A stretch of DNA of 64,000 nt, taken from the NCBI RefSeq assembly GCF_006385175.1, contig NZ_VFIY01000010.1:62001-126000 (forward strand). The letters are read 5' to 3'. The DNA is from Emcibacter nanhaiensis. GTDB lineage: Bacteria > Pseudomonadota > Alphaproteobacteria > Sphingomonadales > Emcibacteraceae. The notes under the pieces were generated by a model. It saw only the letters and a program-made list of their open reading frames with translations. It was not told where the DNA came from and ran no database searches. Shown one piece after another: positions 34,484 to 45,720 of the stretch. Positions within the stretch are counted from its first letter, which is position 1; each line of letters begins with the position of its first letter. Position numbers and translations under genes: made by a program.

Positions 34484-36388
34484 ATGGGTAAGGTAATTGG
34501 AATTGACTTAGGTACAACAAACTCCTGTATCGCTATCATGGATGGAGCCAAGCCTAAGGTTATCGAAAATGCGGAAGGTGGTCGCACGACACCTTCAATG
34601 GTTGCTTTCACAGATGACGGAGAACGCCTCGTCGGCCAGCCGGCGAAACGCCAGGCCGTCACCAACTCCGAAAATACACTATTTGCCATCAAACGTCTTA
34701 TTGGCCGTCCGTTTGACGATCCGGCCACCAAAAAAGACATGGAGATGGTGCCTTATAAAATTATCAAGGCCGACAATGGCGACGCCTGGGTTGAAGCCCA
34801 GGGCAAGGACTACAGCCCGAGCCAGGTCTCCGCTTTCATTCTTCAGAAAATGAAAGAAACCGCCGAGAACTATCTTGGCGAGACTGTTGACCAGGCGGTG
34901 ATTACCGTGCCGGCTTACTTCAATGACGCCCAGCGCCAGGCCACCAAAGACGCCGGCAGGATCGCTGGCCTTGAAGTCCTGCGTATCATCAACGAACCGA
35001 CTGCTGCCGCCCTGGCCTATGGCCTGGACAAGGAAGAAGGCAAGACCATCGCAGTTTACGACCTTGGTGGTGGTACCTTCGACGTTTCCATTCTGGAAAT
35101 CGGCGACGGCGTATTCGAAGTGAAATCCACCAACGGCGATACCTTCCTCGGCGGTGAAGACTTTGACATGCGCCTGGTGGAATATCTGGCCGATGAGTTC
35201 AAGAAAGAGAACACCATCGACCTGCGCAACGACAATATGGCCCTGCAGCGCCTGAAAGAGGCTGCCGAGAAAGCCAAGATTGAACTGTCCAGTTCCCAGC
35301 AGACTGAAATCAACCTGCCCTTTATCACAGCCGACCAGTCAGGCCCGAAACACCTGACCCTCAAGCTGACCCGGGCCAAGCTGGAAACACTGGTTGCTGA
35401 TCTGGTTCAGCGCACTGTCGCCCCCTGTAAAGCAGCCCTGAAAGATGCTGGCGTGACTGCGGCGGAAATCGACGAGGTTGTTCTGGTGGGCGGTATGACC
35501 CGCATGCCGAAAATCATCGAGACGGTAAAGGAATTCTTCGGCAAGGAACCGCACAAAGGTGTGAACCCGGACGAAGTGGTTGCCATGGGCGCCGCGATCC
35601 AGGCCGGTGTTCTGCAGGGCGACGTGAAAGACGTGCTGCTGCTGGACGTAACCCCGCTGTCCCTCGGTATTGAAACGCTGGGCGGTGTGTTTACCCGCCT
35701 GATCGACCGCAACACTACGATCCCGACCAAAAAGTCCCAGGTTTTCTCCACTGCGGAAGACAACCAGACTGCCGTGACCATCCGGGTGTTCCAGGGTGAG
35801 CGTGAAATGGCTGCCGACAACAAACTGCTCGGCCAGTTCGACCTGGTCGGCATTCCGGCCGCACCGCGCGGCGTACCGCAGGTGGAAGTGACCTTTGACA
35901 TCGATGCCAACGGTATCGTGAATGTGTCCGCCAAGGACAAGGGCACCGGCAAGGAACAGCAGATCCGGATCCAGGCTTCCGGCGGTCTCAGCGATGAGGA
36001 CATCGAAAAGATGGTTCAGGACGCCGAAGCCCATGCGGATGAAGACAAGAAGCGTAAAGCCCTTGTGGAAGCCCGCAACCAGGCTGAAAGCCTCGCCCAC
36101 TCCGTGGAAAGCCAGCTGGCTGAGCATGGCGACAAGGTCGATGCCGGTGAAAAATCCGCCATCGAAGAGGCAGTCAAAGCCACCAAGGAAGCGGCTGAAG
36201 GTGAGGATGTGGACGCCATCAACCAGGCTGTGCAGAACCTGCAGCAGGTTGCCATGAAGCTTGGCGAAGCCGTCTACAAGGCCCAGGCCGAAGGTAGCGA
36301 AGCAGCCGGCGGCACAGAATCTTCTGCCGACGATGATGTGGTTGACGTTGATTACGAAGAAGTTGACGAAAACAACGACAACAAATAA
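34484..36388 (+). CDS. dnaK: Molecular chaperone DnaK
   Basis: 634 residues, full length. N-terminal ATPase: [80 protein letters not shown]; linker [19 protein letters not shown]; substrate domain and lid ending in an acidic tail with [13 protein letters not shown]. Strong AGAGGA site. Transcribed from the RpoH-type promoter and followed by dnaJ. Confidence 0.99.
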   Translation: MGKVIGIDLGTTNSCIAIMDGAKPKVIENAEGGRTTPSMVAFTDDGERLVGQPAKRQAVTNSENTLFAIKRLIGRPFDDPATKKDMEMVPYKIIKADNGDAWVEAQGKDYSPSQVSAFILQKMKETAENYLGETVDQAVITVPAYFNDAQRQATKDAGRIAGLEVLRIINEPTAAALAYGLDKEEGKTIAVYDLGGGTFDVSILEIGDGVFEVKSTNGDTFLGGEDFDMRLVEYLADEFKKENTIDLRNDNMALQRLKEAAEKAKIELSSSQQTEINLPFITADQSGPKHLTLKLTRAKLETLVADLVQRTVAPCKAALKDAGVTAAEIDEVVLVGGMTRMPKIIETVKEFFGKEPHKGVNPDEVVAMGAAIQAGVLQGDVKDVLLLDVTPLSLGIETLGGVFTRLIDRNTTIPTKKSQVFSTAEDNQTAVTIRVFQGEREMAADNKLLGQFDLVGIPAAPRGVPQVEVTFDIDANGIVNVSAKDKGTGKEQQIRIQASGGLSDEDIEKMVQDAEAHADEDKKRKALVEARNQAESLAHSVESQLAEHGDKVDAGEKSAIEEAVKATKEAAEGEDVDAINQAVQNLQQVAMKLGEAVYKAQAEGSEAAGGTESSADDDVVDVDYEEVDENNDNK

Positions 36389-36435
36389 TCAACACGTCAT
36401 GTGTGGATCGCTAGAATACTGAGCAAACCGAAAAA

Positions 36436-36475
36436 GCGCCGTCCTGAAGGATCAAAATCCCTATCAGGGCGGCGC
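36436..36475. other. Conserved-looking hairpin in the dnaK-dnaJ spacer
   Basis: 12-bp arms GCGCCGTCCTGA (36436-36447) and TCAGGGCGGCGC (36464-36475), one G-T wobble, with further pairing AGGAT/ATCC inside. There is no T run on the plus strand, so it does not look like a plus-strand terminator. It may tune dnaJ expression by RNA processing or partial attenuation. Confidence 0.7.
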
Positions 36476-36509
36476 CATCGCTCAGCAAAGGTAGAAGACC
36501 GGGGTAGCA

Positions 36510-37643
36510 ATGGCAAAAGCATGTTTTTATGAAATCCTTGAAGTGGAAAGATCGGCCAGTTCCGCCGATCTGAAAAAGGCCTACCGCAAAAAAGCCATGC
36601 AGTTTCATCCCGACCGTAATCCAGGCAATACGGACGCGGAAGCCAAATTCAAGGAAGTCAACGAAGCCTACGATATCCTGAAAGACGACCAGAAACGTGC
36701 TGCCTATGATCAGTTCGGCCATGCGGCCTTTGAGAACGGCGGCGGCCCCGGTGGCGGCGGTCAGGGATTCGGCGGTTTTGACTCCGCTTTTTCCGATATT
36801 TTTGAAGACCTGTTCGGCATGGCCGGTGGCCGTGGACGGCGCTCCCGCGCCAACCAGCGCGGCGCCGACCTGAGATATAATCTGACGGTGACCCTGGAAG
36901 ATGCCTTCAGCGGCAAGGAAGAAAAGATCACCATCCCGCGCGCTGTCCCCTGTGACGCCTGCGGGGAAACCGGCGCCAAGGAAGGCTCCAGCCCGGAAGT
37001 CTGCGCCACCTGTAACGGGATCGGCAAGGTCAGGACCCAGCAGGGTTTCTTCATGGTGGAACGCACCTGTCCCACCTGCAACGGCAAAGGCCAGGTCATC
37101 ACCGATCCCTGTGACAAATGCCACGGGGCTGGTCAGGTCGAGGAAACAAAAACCCTGTCAGTCAAGATTCCTTCCGGGGTAGAAGACGGGACCCGTATTC
37201 GTCTTGCCGGTGAAGGCGAACGAGGCCGGCGCGGCGCCCCGCCCGGTGACCTCTATATCTTTATCAATATTGAATATCACCCGATTTTCCAGCGGGAGGG
37301 ATCCACTATTTTCTGCGAGATCCCGATCGCCATGACGACGGCAACCCTGGGCGGGGAAATTGACGTTCCCACCGTTGGCGGTGAAAAAGCCACATTGAAA
37401 ATCAGCGCCGGCACCCAGACCGGCAAACAGTACCGCCTGCGCGGCAAGGGCATGCCTGTGCTGCAATCCAGCCAGGTCGGCGACATGGTCATTCAGGCCC
37501 GGGTGGAAACACCTGTCAACCTGACGAAAAAGCAGAAACAGCTGCTGCGCGCCTTTGCCGATGAATGCGGAGATGAAGTCAGCCCTGAATCCTCAGGCTT
37601 TTTCAACAAGGTCAAGGACCTGTGGAACGACCTGACCGAATAA
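36510..37643 (+). CDS. dnaJ: Co-chaperone DnaJ
   Basis: 377 residues. J domain with HPD ([11 protein letters not shown]), Gly/Phe region ([18 protein letters not shown]), four zinc-binding repeats [24 protein letters not shown] and CDKCHGAG, and the C-terminal substrate domains. Delivers substrates to DnaK and stimulates its ATPase. It is 121 bp downstream of dnaK across the hairpin spacer and converges with the response regulator gene. Confidence 0.99.
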   Translation: MAKACFYEILEVERSASSADLKKAYRKKAMQFHPDRNPGNTDAEAKFKEVNEAYDILKDDQKRAAYDQFGHAAFENGGGPGGGGQGFGGFDSAFSDIFEDLFGMAGGRGRRSRANQRGADLRYNLTVTLEDAFSGKEEKITIPRAVPCDACGETGAKEGSSPEVCATCNGIGKVRTQQGFFMVERTCPTCNGKGQVITDPCDKCHGAGQVEETKTLSVKIPSGVEDGTRIRLAGEGERGRRGAPPGDLYIFINIEYHPIFQREGSTIFCEIPIAMTTATLGGEIDVPTVGGEKATLKISAGTQTGKQYRLRGKGMPVLQSSQVGDMVIQARVETPVNLTKKQKQLLRAFADECGDEVSPESSGFFNKVKDLWNDLTE

Positions 37644-37656
37644 GGCAATGGCCGGA

Positions 37657-38196
37657 TCAGTTATAGATGATCCCGTCACCTTCCACCTCGTCATCAATAT
37701 CCCAGACAAAGCTGTCTTCGTCTTTGACCTTGCGTCCTGATAGGGTCTTGTTCTGGGCGGAACTGTCAAACACCGGCACGTAACGGCCATCGACCAGACG
37801 GTACTGGAACGGATGCTGGATGGTCCACATGATGCGTTTGTAGAGGGATTCCGGCGAGACGGGCTTGACCAGAAACTGATTGACTCCCACCGCCTGGGCT
37901 TCCTTCACCCGGGTGATCTCACTGTAGGCGCTGACCACGATAATCGGTGTAAAACACTCCGGGAAATTGTTCTCCGAGCGCATCAGCTTCACAAATTCAT
38001 ACCCGCCCATGGGTTTCATGCGCCAGTCGGTGATGATCAGGTCAGGGGTCCAGTTTTTCATGATTTTCAGCGCGTCCTGGGCGCTGTAGGCAACCTTTAA
38101 CTGCTCGTTTCCAAACGCCGTCAGCATGGCCTGCAGAAGGGTCACCATATTTTCATTATCATCCACCACGAGAATGGAAATATTGGAAAAATTCAT
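37657..38196 (-). CDS. Single-domain response regulator
   Basis: 179 residues. A CheY-like receiver: ILVVDDNENM (acidic pair), LIITDWRMKPMGG (phospho-Asp near residue 56), IVVSAYSE (Thr/Ser switch) and FLVKPVSPESL (Lys). The ~55-residue C-terminal tail (YRLVDGRYVPVFDSSAQNKT and onward, acidic end) has no DNA-binding fold. A phospho-relay or protein-contact output is therefore likely. No kinase gene adjoins it; the sensor kinase at 32181-33749 is the closest candidate. It lies 143 bp after the RND pump gene on the same strand. Confidence 0.93.
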   Translation of the reverse strand: MNFSNISILVVDDNENMVTLLQAMLTAFGNEQLKVAYSAQDALKIMKNWTPDLIITDWRMKPMGGYEFVKLMRSENNFPECFTPIIVVSAYSEITRVKEAQAVGVNQFLVKPVSPESLYKRIMWTIQHPFQYRLVDGRYVPVFDSSAQNKTLSGRKVKDEDSFVWDIDDEVEGDGIIYN

Positions 38197-38339
38197 TTGG
38201 ACTTCATTTCTGCCTGACTGTGTATAGGCCCTTATTCTAGCGTTACTTTAGAAATATGTGAACAATATTTGCCTGACAATATTGCGTCCTTCAGACTTCG
38301 TCATTCTTTAATATTAAAACGTTAGAAAATAAAGGAAAA

Positions 38340-41300
38340 TTATTCCGACTCGGATTTTTTTGCCATTTCCTGGTGTTGTTTTTTGAACCTGGTGCGCATT
38401 CTTTCCACCGCCACATAAAGCGACGGAATGAAGAAAATTCCGATCGTGGTGGCAAAAATCATACCGAAAAAGACGACATAGCCGATCACCTGGCGACTGG
38501 CAGCGCCAGCGCCGCTGGCGAAAATCAGGGGCATAACGCCGAGGATGAAAGACAGGGCCGTCATCAACACGGCGCGGAACCTGAGACGGGCCGCCTCGAC
38601 CGCGGCCTCCTCTATCGACAATCCTTCTTCCCGTCGTTTCTTGGCAAACTCCACGATCAGGATCGCGCTTTTACTGGCCAGTCCGATCAGCATCACCATG
38701 CCGATCTGGGCGTAAAGATTGTTGTCCAGCCTGGGATGCAGCCACAGCGGCAGGACCGCGCCGAGCAGTGCCACCACCACTGACAGAATAACCGCCATGG
38801 GGATGGTCCAGCTTTCATACTGGGCCACCAGGAAAAGATAGGCGAAAGTGAAGGCCAGCACAAAAATCATCAGCACCAGCTTTTCCGCCTCCAGTTGTTC
38901 GTGGGCCGTACCGGTCCATTCAATCCCATAGCCTGCCGGCAAGGCCTCCTGTGCCAGCTTTTCCAGGGAGGCCATGGCCTCCCCGGTGCTCACCCCCTGC
39001 ATGGGTGTCGCCGTCACCATCGCCGATTTATAGATATTATAGCGGCTCACGCTTTGCGGGCCGAGGACCGGCACCGCCTCCATGATGGCGCTGAGCGGTA
39101 CCATGTCGCCGCTGCTGTTCTTGACAAACAGGCGGCCGATATCCTGGATTTCGTCACGATATTCGGATTCTGCCTGCAAGGTGACCCGATAGACCTTGCC
39201 GAACAGATTAAAGTCATTGATGTAGTAGCCGCTCAGGTTCTGTTGCAACACCCTGAAGACATTGGACAGGTCCAGGCCGAGGGTGCGGACTTTCTCCCGG
39301 TCAATATTGAGTTCATATTGGGGCAGGTTGGCGCTGAAGGTGCTCCGGACCTGGGCGAAGGATCCGCTTTGGTTGGCAGAGAAGATCAGGCTGCGGATCG
39401 CTGCGGCCAGCTCCTGGGAGGTGCGTCCCTCGAAATCCTGGACCTGCGCCTCTACCCCGCCGGAAATACCGAGCCCGGAAATGGGTGGAACGGGAAAGGC
39501 AAAAATATCCGCCGCCGCAATGGTCGACACCCTGGCATTGATCTGGCCAAGGATCGAAAACCATTGCTTTTCCAGCGAAGTCCGGTCTTCCCAGGGTTCC
39601 AGGATCACAAACATCACGCCGCCATTGGCGGATTCCCCGGCCAGCAAACTGAAGCCGGAAACCGAAATAATGTTGGTCACGCCGGGAACGTCGGCAATCA
39701 TCTTCCGGGCCTGTTCCACCACCTCGTCTGTGCGGTTCAGCGAAGCCCCGTCCGGCAACTGGATGTTGACCAGCAAATGGCCGCTGTCCTCCATGGGCAG
39801 GAACCCCGAGGGAACTGTTCGGAAAAGCAACAGCGTAAAGCCGCTGATGATCAACAGGCCGATCAGCATCAACATCGTCCGGCCGGCCGAAAGCCTCACA
39901 TATTTGACATAGAAATTTCGCAACACCTCCACCAGCCGTTCAAAATAATGGAAGATTCCGGTCGGTGATTTGATGCCCCTGCCCAAAAGCAGGGCACAGA
40001 GCGCCGGCGACAGGGTCAGCGCGTTGATGGAGGAGAACCCCACAGCGACGCAGATGGTCACGGCAAACTGCTTGTAGAGCTCCCCGGTGATCCCCGGCAT
40101 GAAGGCAACGGGAATGAAAACCGCAAAAAGCACCAGGGTCGTGGCGATAACCGGGCCGAACACCTCGCCCATGGATTTTTCGGTCGCCGTCGCGGCCTCG
40201 AGCCCGGTTTCCGACATGTTGCGCATCACATTTTCCACCACAACGATGGAATCATCCACCACAATGCCGATGGCCAGGATCAGGGCAAACAGGGTGATGG
40301 TATTGACCGTAAAGCCCAGCGCCGCAACGACGACAAAAGAGCCGATCAGGGACACCGGAATGGCGCAGGCGGGAATAACGGCAGCCCGCCAGTCGCCAAG
40401 GAACAACCATGTCACCCCGACCACCAGAAGGAAGGTGATAAACAGGGTCTGCACCACTTCCGCCAAGGAGGCTTCCACATAGCTTGTGGTGTCGTAGAGG
40501 ATGTTATATTCCATATCCGCCGGAAATTTCGCGGACAGTTTGTCCAGTTCGGCTTTCACCGCATCGGCAACCGCCAGGGCGTTGGCCCCCGGCGACTGGT
40601 AAATGGCCATCGCCGCCGACGGAATCCCGTTCATTTTGGCACTGCCGGAATAGGAACTTGAGCCCAGTTCCACCCGCGCCACATCCGCGAGCCGCACCAG
40701 GGAACCGTCTTCCCGGGCCAGGACCACGATATTTTCGAACTCGTCGACGGTGACAAGACGCCCTTTTGCGCTCAGCGGATACTGGAACTGCACTTCCCGA
40801 TCATTGGGCGGGGCGCCGATCTTGCCCACCGAAGCCTGAATATTCTGGGCCGCGATGGCATCCGCCACATCCTGGCTGGTCAGGCCGAGCGAGGTCAGCT
40901 TGTCGGGATTGACCCACACTCGCATACCGTAATTCTTGGCGCCCAGCTGCGAGACAGACCCTACCCCGTCGATCCGCCCCAGAACATCCTGCAAATATAT
41001 CGAGGCATAGTTGCTCAGGTAAAGCTCGCTGTGGCTCTGTTCCGGTGACACCACATTGACGATCATCAGCATGTTGCTGGACTGGGACCGGGTGACAATC
41101 CCCATCCGGGTCACATCCAGTGGCAGTTTGTTTTCTGCAATGGCCACCCGGTTTTGTACATTGACCGCGGCAATATCCGGATCGGTGCCGACCTTGAAAT
41201 GAATGGTCAGGGAATAGCTGCCGTCATTGGTGCTGCGGGATTCCATATAGGTCATGCCTTCCACGCCATTGACCTCGGCCTCCATCACCGAGGCCACGGT

Positions 41301-41480
41301 CTGCTCCACCACCTCGGCGCTGGCGCCGGGATAGCTGGCGCTGACAACAACCGAGGGCGGCGTGATCTCCGGAAACTGCGCCACCGGCAGACCGCTGAGC
41401 GCCAGCAGGCCGGCCAGCACCATGAATATGGAAATCACCAGCGCAAATTTGGGGCGCCTGACAAAAAAGACGGAAAACAT
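38340..41480 (-). CDS. RND multidrug efflux permease, HAE1 family
   Basis: 1046 residues from the ATG at 41480; a longer frame would overlap the adaptor gene. The chosen start follows the adaptor's TAG by one base with GGAG upstream. Typical AcrB-like order: [20 protein letters not shown], the [13 protein letters not shown] stretch, porter loops, TM4 with [17 protein letters not shown] (proton-relay Asp pair), and later [24 protein letters not shown]. Pumps drugs or detergents outward by proton exchange, with the upstream adaptor and a TolC-like channel not in the window. Confidence 0.95.
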   Translation of the reverse strand: MFSVFFVRRPKFALVISIFMVLAGLLALSGLPVAQFPEITPPSVVVSASYPGASAEVVEQTVASVMEAEVNGVEGMTYMESRSTNDGSYSLTIHFKVGTDPDIAAVNVQNRVAIAENKLPLDVTRMGIVTRSQSSNMLMIVNVVSPEQSHSELYLSNYASIYLQDVLGRIDGVGSVSQLGAKNYGMRVWVNPDKLTSLGLTSQDVADAIAAQNIQASVGKIGAPPNDREVQFQYPLSAKGRLVTVDEFENIVVLAREDGSLVRLADVARVELGSSSYSGSAKMNGIPSAAMAIYQSPGANALAVADAVKAELDKLSAKFPADMEYNILYDTTSYVEASLAEVVQTLFITFLLVVGVTWLFLGDWRAAVIPACAIPVSLIGSFVVVAALGFTVNTITLFALILAIGIVVDDSIVVVENVMRNMSETGLEAATATEKSMGEVFGPVIATTLVLFAVFIPVAFMPGITGELYKQFAVTICVAVGFSSINALTLSPALCALLLGRGIKSPTGIFHYFERLVEVLRNFYVKYVRLSAGRTMLMLIGLLIISGFTLLLFRTVPSGFLPMEDSGHLLVNIQLPDGASLNRTDEVVEQARKMIADVPGVTNIISVSGFSLLAGESANGGVMFVILEPWEDRTSLEKQWFSILGQINARVSTIAAADIFAFPVPPISGLGISGGVEAQVQDFEGRTSQELAAAIRSLIFSANQSGSFAQVRSTFSANLPQYELNIDREKVRTLGLDLSNVFRVLQQNLSGYYINDFNLFGKVYRVTLQAESEYRDEIQDIGRLFVKNSSGDMVPLSAIMEAVPVLGPQSVSRYNIYKSAMVTATPMQGVSTGEAMASLEKLAQEALPAGYGIEWTGTAHEQLEAEKLVLMIFVLAFTFAYLFLVAQYESWTIPMAVILSVVVALLGAVLPLWLHPRLDNNLYAQIGMVMLIGLASKSAILIVEFAKKRREEGLSIEEAAVEAARLRFRAVLMTALSFILGVMPLIFASGAGAASRQVIGYVVFFGMIFATTIGIFFIPSLYVAVERMRTRFKKQHQEMAKKSESE

Positions 41481-41481
41481 C

Positions 41482-42588
41482 CTATTGCTCCACCACGTTG
41501 ACTTCCATGCCGGAGCGGACCTTCTGCAGCCCCTCAAGAATAATGCGCTCTTCGCGGGCCAGGCCGCTGGAAACGATATAGTTGGTGCCTTGGGCCCCGG
41601 CGATCTGGATCCGGCGCTGCTGGACCTGATTGTCGTCGGTAATCACAAGGACGAAATAGCCCTGCCGGTCCTGCTGGACCGTCGCCTGGGGAATCAGCAG
41701 GCGTTTTTGCTTTTCCCGCTCCTCGACCAGAACATGAACAAACTGGCCCGGCAACAGCAGCCCGTCCGGATTTGGAAATGTCGCCCGCACGGTGATGGTG
41801 TCGGTGGTCTGGCTGACTTCCGTTCCCAGAAAATCGAATTCCCCGGCATGATCATAGATGGAACCGTCCGACAATTGCAGCCGGGCAAAAAACGGCTTTT
41901 TCTCGTCGTGCAGTCCTTCTCGCCGGACTTCGAGGAGGTTCCTTTCTGACACCGACAATGTCACATAAATCGGATCGACACTGGTCACGGTGGCCAGCGT
42001 GCCGGAGTCCGGTTTGACCAGGTTGCCGACGCTGAAGTTGGACATGCTGATCTGCCCGTCAATGGGGCTGCGGATCTCGGTGTAGCTGAGGTCGAGCTCG
42101 GCCTCTTCCATATTGGCCCGAGCCTGCATCAGGGCCACCTTGGCGTTGACTTCCTCGTTGATGGCATTGTCGAGGCTCGCCTGCGAGGCCACGCCCTTTT
42201 TCCGCAGTTCCCGGGTTCGCTTCAGCGCCGCGGACGCATTGATATAGGAAGCTTCGGCGCCGGTCAGTTCTGCCCGTCGCTTGTCGACCATGATCCGGTA
42301 AGGCGCCCGTTCGATCAGATACAGCAGTTCGCCCTTTTTAACCCGGCCGCCTTCTTCGAACAGCCGCTTTTCCAGGAACCCCTCCACGCGGGTTTTCAGT
42401 TCGATTTTCTCCACCGCCTGGACGCGGCCGACCCGCTGCAGTTGCCGTCCCACTTCCTCTTCCACAACGCGGACCGCAACCACGGTCGGCTTCATGGTCC
42501 CACCCGGCATCTGCGCCTGAGCTGCCAGGGCAGTCAGCAGGAGGAAGACCGTAAAAACTGAAATAAAAAGACGGCGGCACAGGGACAT
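41482..42588 (-). CDS. RND efflux periplasmic adaptor (membrane fusion protein)
   Basis: 368 residues, AcrA/MexA-like. Signal peptide [25 protein letters not shown] (no lipobox Cys at the cleavage site), the lipoyl halves [29 protein letters not shown] and [20 protein letters not shown] around a hairpin, then the beta-barrel and proximal domains ([12 protein letters not shown]). First gene of the pump operon; GAGGAA site. The promoter is within 42589-42779, where no obvious regulator site is seen. Confidence 0.94.
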   Translation of the reverse strand: MSLCRRLFISVFTVFLLLTALAAQAQMPGGTMKPTVVAVRVVEEEVGRQLQRVGRVQAVEKIELKTRVEGFLEKRLFEEGGRVKKGELLYLIERAPYRIMVDKRRAELTGAEASYINASAALKRTRELRKKGVASQASLDNAINEEVNAKVALMQARANMEEAELDLSYTEIRSPIDGQISMSNFSVGNLVKPDSGTLATVTSVDPIYVTLSVSERNLLEVRREGLHDEKKPFFARLQLSDGSIYDHAGEFDFLGTEVSQTTDTITVRATFPNPDGLLLPGQFVHVLVEEREKQKRLLIPQATVQQDRQGYFVLVITDDNQVQQRRIQIAGAQGTNYIVSSGLAREERIILEGLQKVRSGMEVNVVEQ

Positions 42589-42779
42589 GAAAAGTTCCTC
42601 TATTCGATATTCCGGACGGGCATAGCGTTAAAAGGCCAATATTATCAGCAGATTACAATAGCCGGAATTATGACGGCAATGCAGAAATTTTGTCCCGACT
42701 ATAGCCCAAAGACTATCCGAACAGTAGAAAAAATATGAACAACCTGTACCAGATTGTGGGAATATCGCCCGAGGTCCGG

Positions 42780-43619
42780 TTAGAGCGGGAATTCGACGAT
42801 GGTCTGTCCGGTGCCGCTGGAGGGGAAATAGTCGCAGATCACCTCGCCTTTACCCCGGTATTGATCCCAGCCCAGGAGGCCAAACAGCATGGAAGTGTCG
42901 GCCATGGCCCCCTCGCCCTGGCACAGTTTTACATAGGTGGGCAACATCCTGAGGAACGGTTCGATCTGGCCCTCGGTCCACAGCTGCATCACCCGCAGGT
43001 CCACCTGGCGATGGAATTCGTCGGTGATGTCGTTGAGCTTTTCCTGGGAGATATGGTTGGGGGCGAATTCGTGAGACAGGGAACCGGAGGCGAGGAAGGC
43101 GACGCGGCGGCCGCTTTTTTCCACCGCCCGACGCACGGCGGCGCCGAAAATGCGGTTTTCCTCAACACTGGAAAACTGGTTGGCGGCGATGGGCAGCACT
43201 TTGGCGCCAAAATGATTGGCGTGGCGCATGGGGATCAGGGTGCCATATTCCAGGTTCATGCCTTCCATCTTGTGGCAGCGGCTTTTGAGGCCGGCGGCAT
43301 TGCCTTCCTCTGCGATCAGGTCGCCCAGTTCCGGATCGCCGCTATAGTCATATTCGAGCCCGTTGAGCATATGCGGCAGTTCATGGCTGGTGAAGGTGCC
43401 TGACCAGCCATCCCGGCCGTTGACATGGAAGCCCTGGTTGACCAGCCAGTGGGTATCACAGAGGATGAAGGTGTCCACGCCCCGCGCCTCGGCCCGGCGG
43501 CCGATTTCCTTAAGGCCGTCGATGGCGAACTGCCGGATGCCCTCGAAACCCTCAATCATTTCCGACATCCAGATGGTCGGGACATGACAAATCTTGGCGG
43601 CCAGTGCCACTTCACCCAT
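42780..43619 (-). CDS. hpaD: 3,4-dihydroxyphenylacetate 2,3-dioxygenase
   Basis: 279 residues, class III (LigB-type) extradiol dioxygenase closely resembling HpaD: MGEVALAAKICHVPTIWMSEM (His metal ligand region), DTFILCDTHWLVNQGFHVNG, EYGTLIPMRHAN, ASGSLSHEFAPN, GWDQYRGKGEVICDYFPSSGTGQ. Cleaves homoprotocatechuate next to its hydroxyls using Fe(II) and O2. Third gene of the hpaF-hpaE-hpaD unit. Confidence 0.95.
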   Translation of the reverse strand: MGEVALAAKICHVPTIWMSEMIEGFEGIRQFAIDGLKEIGRRAEARGVDTFILCDTHWLVNQGFHVNGRDGWSGTFTSHELPHMLNGLEYDYSGDPELGDLIAEEGNAAGLKSRCHKMEGMNLEYGTLIPMRHANHFGAKVLPIAANQFSSVEENRIFGAAVRRAVEKSGRRVAFLASGSLSHEFAPNHISQEKLNDITDEFHRQVDLRVMQLWTEGQIEPFLRMLPTYVKLCQGEGAMADTSMLFGLLGWDQYRGKGEVICDYFPSSGTGQTIVEFPL

Positions 43620-43631
43620 TTTCCGTCTCCC

Positions 43632-45149
43632 TTACACGCCCAGTTTGGGGATGTTGTGCTTCCCGAGGGCAATGCAGATATTCTTGGTTTCCATATAAAA
43701 TTCAAAGCTGTAGTCGCCACCGTCGCGGCCGATGCCGCTGGCCTTGGTGCCGCCGAACGGCGCCGGCAAATGGCGGTTGTTTTCCGAATTCACCCAGATC
43801 ATGCCCGCATCCACATTCTGGGCCATGCGATGGGCCCGGCCCACGTCCGCGGTCCAGATATAGCCCGAAAGGCCGTAGATCACATCGTTGGCCAGCTTCA
43901 GCGCCTCGGCCTCATCCGCAAACGGAATCGCAGTCAGCACCGGACCGAAGATTTCCTCCTGGGCGATGCGCATGTCATTGCGGGCCTCGGCAAACAGAGT
44001 CGGCTGCACATAGTTGCCGGGGGCAAGATCGGCGACCGCCGCCCCGCCGGCGCGGATGTCGGCACCGTCCTCTTTGGCGATGTCCATGTAGCTCATGACT
44101 TTTTCAAAATGGCGTTTATGCACCAGCGGCCCCACTTCGGTGCCGGGATCAAGCGGATGGCCGACCCTGATGTTGGCGACCCGGTCCGCGACGCGGGCGA
44201 CAAACTCCTGCTCGATGCTTTTCTGCACCAGCAGGCGGCTGGACGAAGTGCAACGCTGGCCGTTCAGGCTGTAAATCATGAACACCACCGCATCCAGCGC
44301 CCGCTCCAGGTCGGCATCGTCAAAAACAATCACCGGATTCTTGCCGCCGAGCTCGAAATGCACCCGTTTCAGGGTCGGCGCGCCCTGGGCCATGATCATG
44401 CTGCCGGTGCTGCTTTCACCGACAAAGGCCAGTGCCTTGATATGGGGATGTTCGGTGAGCGCCTTGCCTGCCTCCTCACCCAGTCCCTGCACCATGTTCC
44501 AGACCCCGGCGGGTATTCCGGCTTTTTCCGCCAGTTCGGCCAGTTTCACCGCCGTAAGCGGGCTCCATTCCGCCGGTTTGTGCACCACCGTGCAACCCGC
44601 GGCAAGCGCCGGGGCGATCTTCCAGGTTGACAGCATGAAGGGCGTATTCCACGGGGTGATGACGCCAACCGGACCGATGGCCTGGCGGATGGTGTAATTG
44701 ATATGCTCCTGCATGGGCAGGGCCTGGCCGTCGCGGGCTTCCGGACAGCGGTCGGCAAAAAAGCGGAAATTGGCCGCACCACGGATCGCCGCCTTGCTCA
44801 TGAAGCGGATCGGCTGGCCGGTGTCCATGCTTTCCAGCAGGGCGATTTCTTCGGCATCGCGCTCGATCAGGTCGGCGAAATGATGCAGGATTTTCTTGCG
44901 CGCGGCCGGGGCCATGTCGCGCCAGGCCGGAAAGGCCGACCAGGCCGCCTGGCAGGCGTCATCCACATCCCGGGCATTGCCGCGCGCCACTTTTCCAAGA
45001 ACACTATTGTCGACCGGAGTGAGATTTTCAAAGGTCTCACCACTCTGCCCTGTGGTCCAGGCACCGCCGATAAAATGACCGGCGGGGGCGTCCCGGAACC
45101 GCTGCAGCAGCTGATCGGCTTTGGCCAGATTGTCTTCAAACTGTCCCAT
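43632..45149 (-). CDS. hpaE: 5-carboxymethyl-2-hydroxymuconate semialdehyde dehydrogenase
   Basis: 505 residues, aldehyde dehydrogenase superfamily. ITPWNTPFMLSTWKIAPALAAG, HFELGGKNPVIVFDDADL (catalytic Glu), NGQRCTSSSRLLVQ (catalytic Cys) and EEIFGPVLTAIPF are present. N-terminal HFIGGAWTTGQSGETFENL and the neighbours place it as HpaE. It oxidises the ring-cleavage semialdehyde with NAD. Spacing of 12 bp to both neighbours supports one operon. Confidence 0.95.
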   Translation of the reverse strand: MGQFEDNLAKADQLLQRFRDAPAGHFIGGAWTTGQSGETFENLTPVDNSVLGKVARGNARDVDDACQAAWSAFPAWRDMAPAARKKILHHFADLIERDAEEIALLESMDTGQPIRFMSKAAIRGAANFRFFADRCPEARDGQALPMQEHINYTIRQAIGPVGVITPWNTPFMLSTWKIAPALAAGCTVVHKPAEWSPLTAVKLAELAEKAGIPAGVWNMVQGLGEEAGKALTEHPHIKALAFVGESSTGSMIMAQGAPTLKRVHFELGGKNPVIVFDDADLERALDAVVFMIYSLNGQRCTSSSRLLVQKSIEQEFVARVADRVANIRVGHPLDPGTEVGPLVHKRHFEKVMSYMDIAKEDGADIRAGGAAVADLAPGNYVQPTLFAEARNDMRIAQEEIFGPVLTAIPFADEAEALKLANDVIYGLSGYIWTADVGRAHRMAQNVDAGMIWVNSENNRHLPAPFGGTKASGIGRDGGDYSFEFYMETKNICIALGKHNIPKLGV

Positions 45150-45161
45150 GATGTCTGGTCC

Positions 45162-45566
45162 TTACAAATTCTTCTCGGGATATTTTTCCCGCATAATCCG
45201 GTGCAGGTTATTCTTCTTGAAATTAAAGTCCATGTCGATTTCCTGCATTTCGAAACTGATGCCAAGCGGACGGCTGTCGAAGATCGGCTGCAGATGGTCG
45301 CAGATCACCTCAAAGATAGCATTGCCGGCCTCTTTGCGCACCTCAAAAGGCCGCCCTTCCCGAAGCCGGGCCGTGACATGGACGAAGGCATTCTCCGGCG
45401 CCCCGTCGGCCACCACATAATGGTCCCGGCGTGCCGCCCGGACCCGCACACCGCCAAGCGGGAAAACCCCGGTTTCCACCGCCTTATCGCGGATCTTCGG
45501 CAGGAAGGCCGGCAGATCCAGCTCCTTCTCGATATTGGCGGAATATTCGACAATGAAATGCGGCAC
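45162..45566 (-). CDS. hpaF: 5-carboxymethyl-2-hydroxymuconate isomerase
   Basis: 134 residues; GTG start at 45566 with GGAG eight bases upstream. MPHFIVEYSANIEKELDLPAFL, the N-terminal Pro expected as catalytic base in this tautomerase-like fold, then FVHVTARLREGRP and LGISFEMQEID. Isomerises the dehydrogenase product. First gene after the palindromic operator at 45611-45667. Confidence 0.93.
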   Translation of the reverse strand: MPHFIVEYSANIEKELDLPAFLPKIRDKAVETGVFPLGGVRVRAARRDHYVVADGAPENAFVHVTARLREGRPFEVRKEAGNAIFEVICDHLQPIFDSRPLGISFEMQEIDMDFNFKKNNLHRIMREKYPEKNL

Positions 45567-45610
45567 GTTTTTTCTCCGGTAGCGCCTTCCCTATAAAAAC
45601 AAATTGACAG

Positions 45611-45667
45611 GCAGCAGTATATTAATTAACAAGTTAATAGATAACATGTTCATTAATATACTGCTGC
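45611..45667. promoter_or_regulatory. Large palindromic operator between hpaF and the aldolase gene
   Basis: Perfect 16-bp inverted repeat GCAGCAGTATATTAAT (45611-45626) / ATTAATATACTGCTGC (45652-45667) around 25 bp. The core contains TTAACAAGTTAA (45626-45637) and the palindrome AACATGTT (45643-45650). TTAAC-N2-GTTAA recurs in front of hpaR, so this is a probable HpaR operator controlling both divergent hpa units. Confidence 0.75.
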
Positions 45668-45720
45668 ACGCCCCGCTGTCAAGGAGTATATTGTAGCGCA
45701 GAAGCGCCAAGGAGACAAAG

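Noticed and set aside
36436-36475. Minus-strand terminator in the dnaK-dnaJ spacer
   Set aside because: The hairpin is followed by T on the minus strand, but no minus-strand gene ends here, so this use is unlikely.
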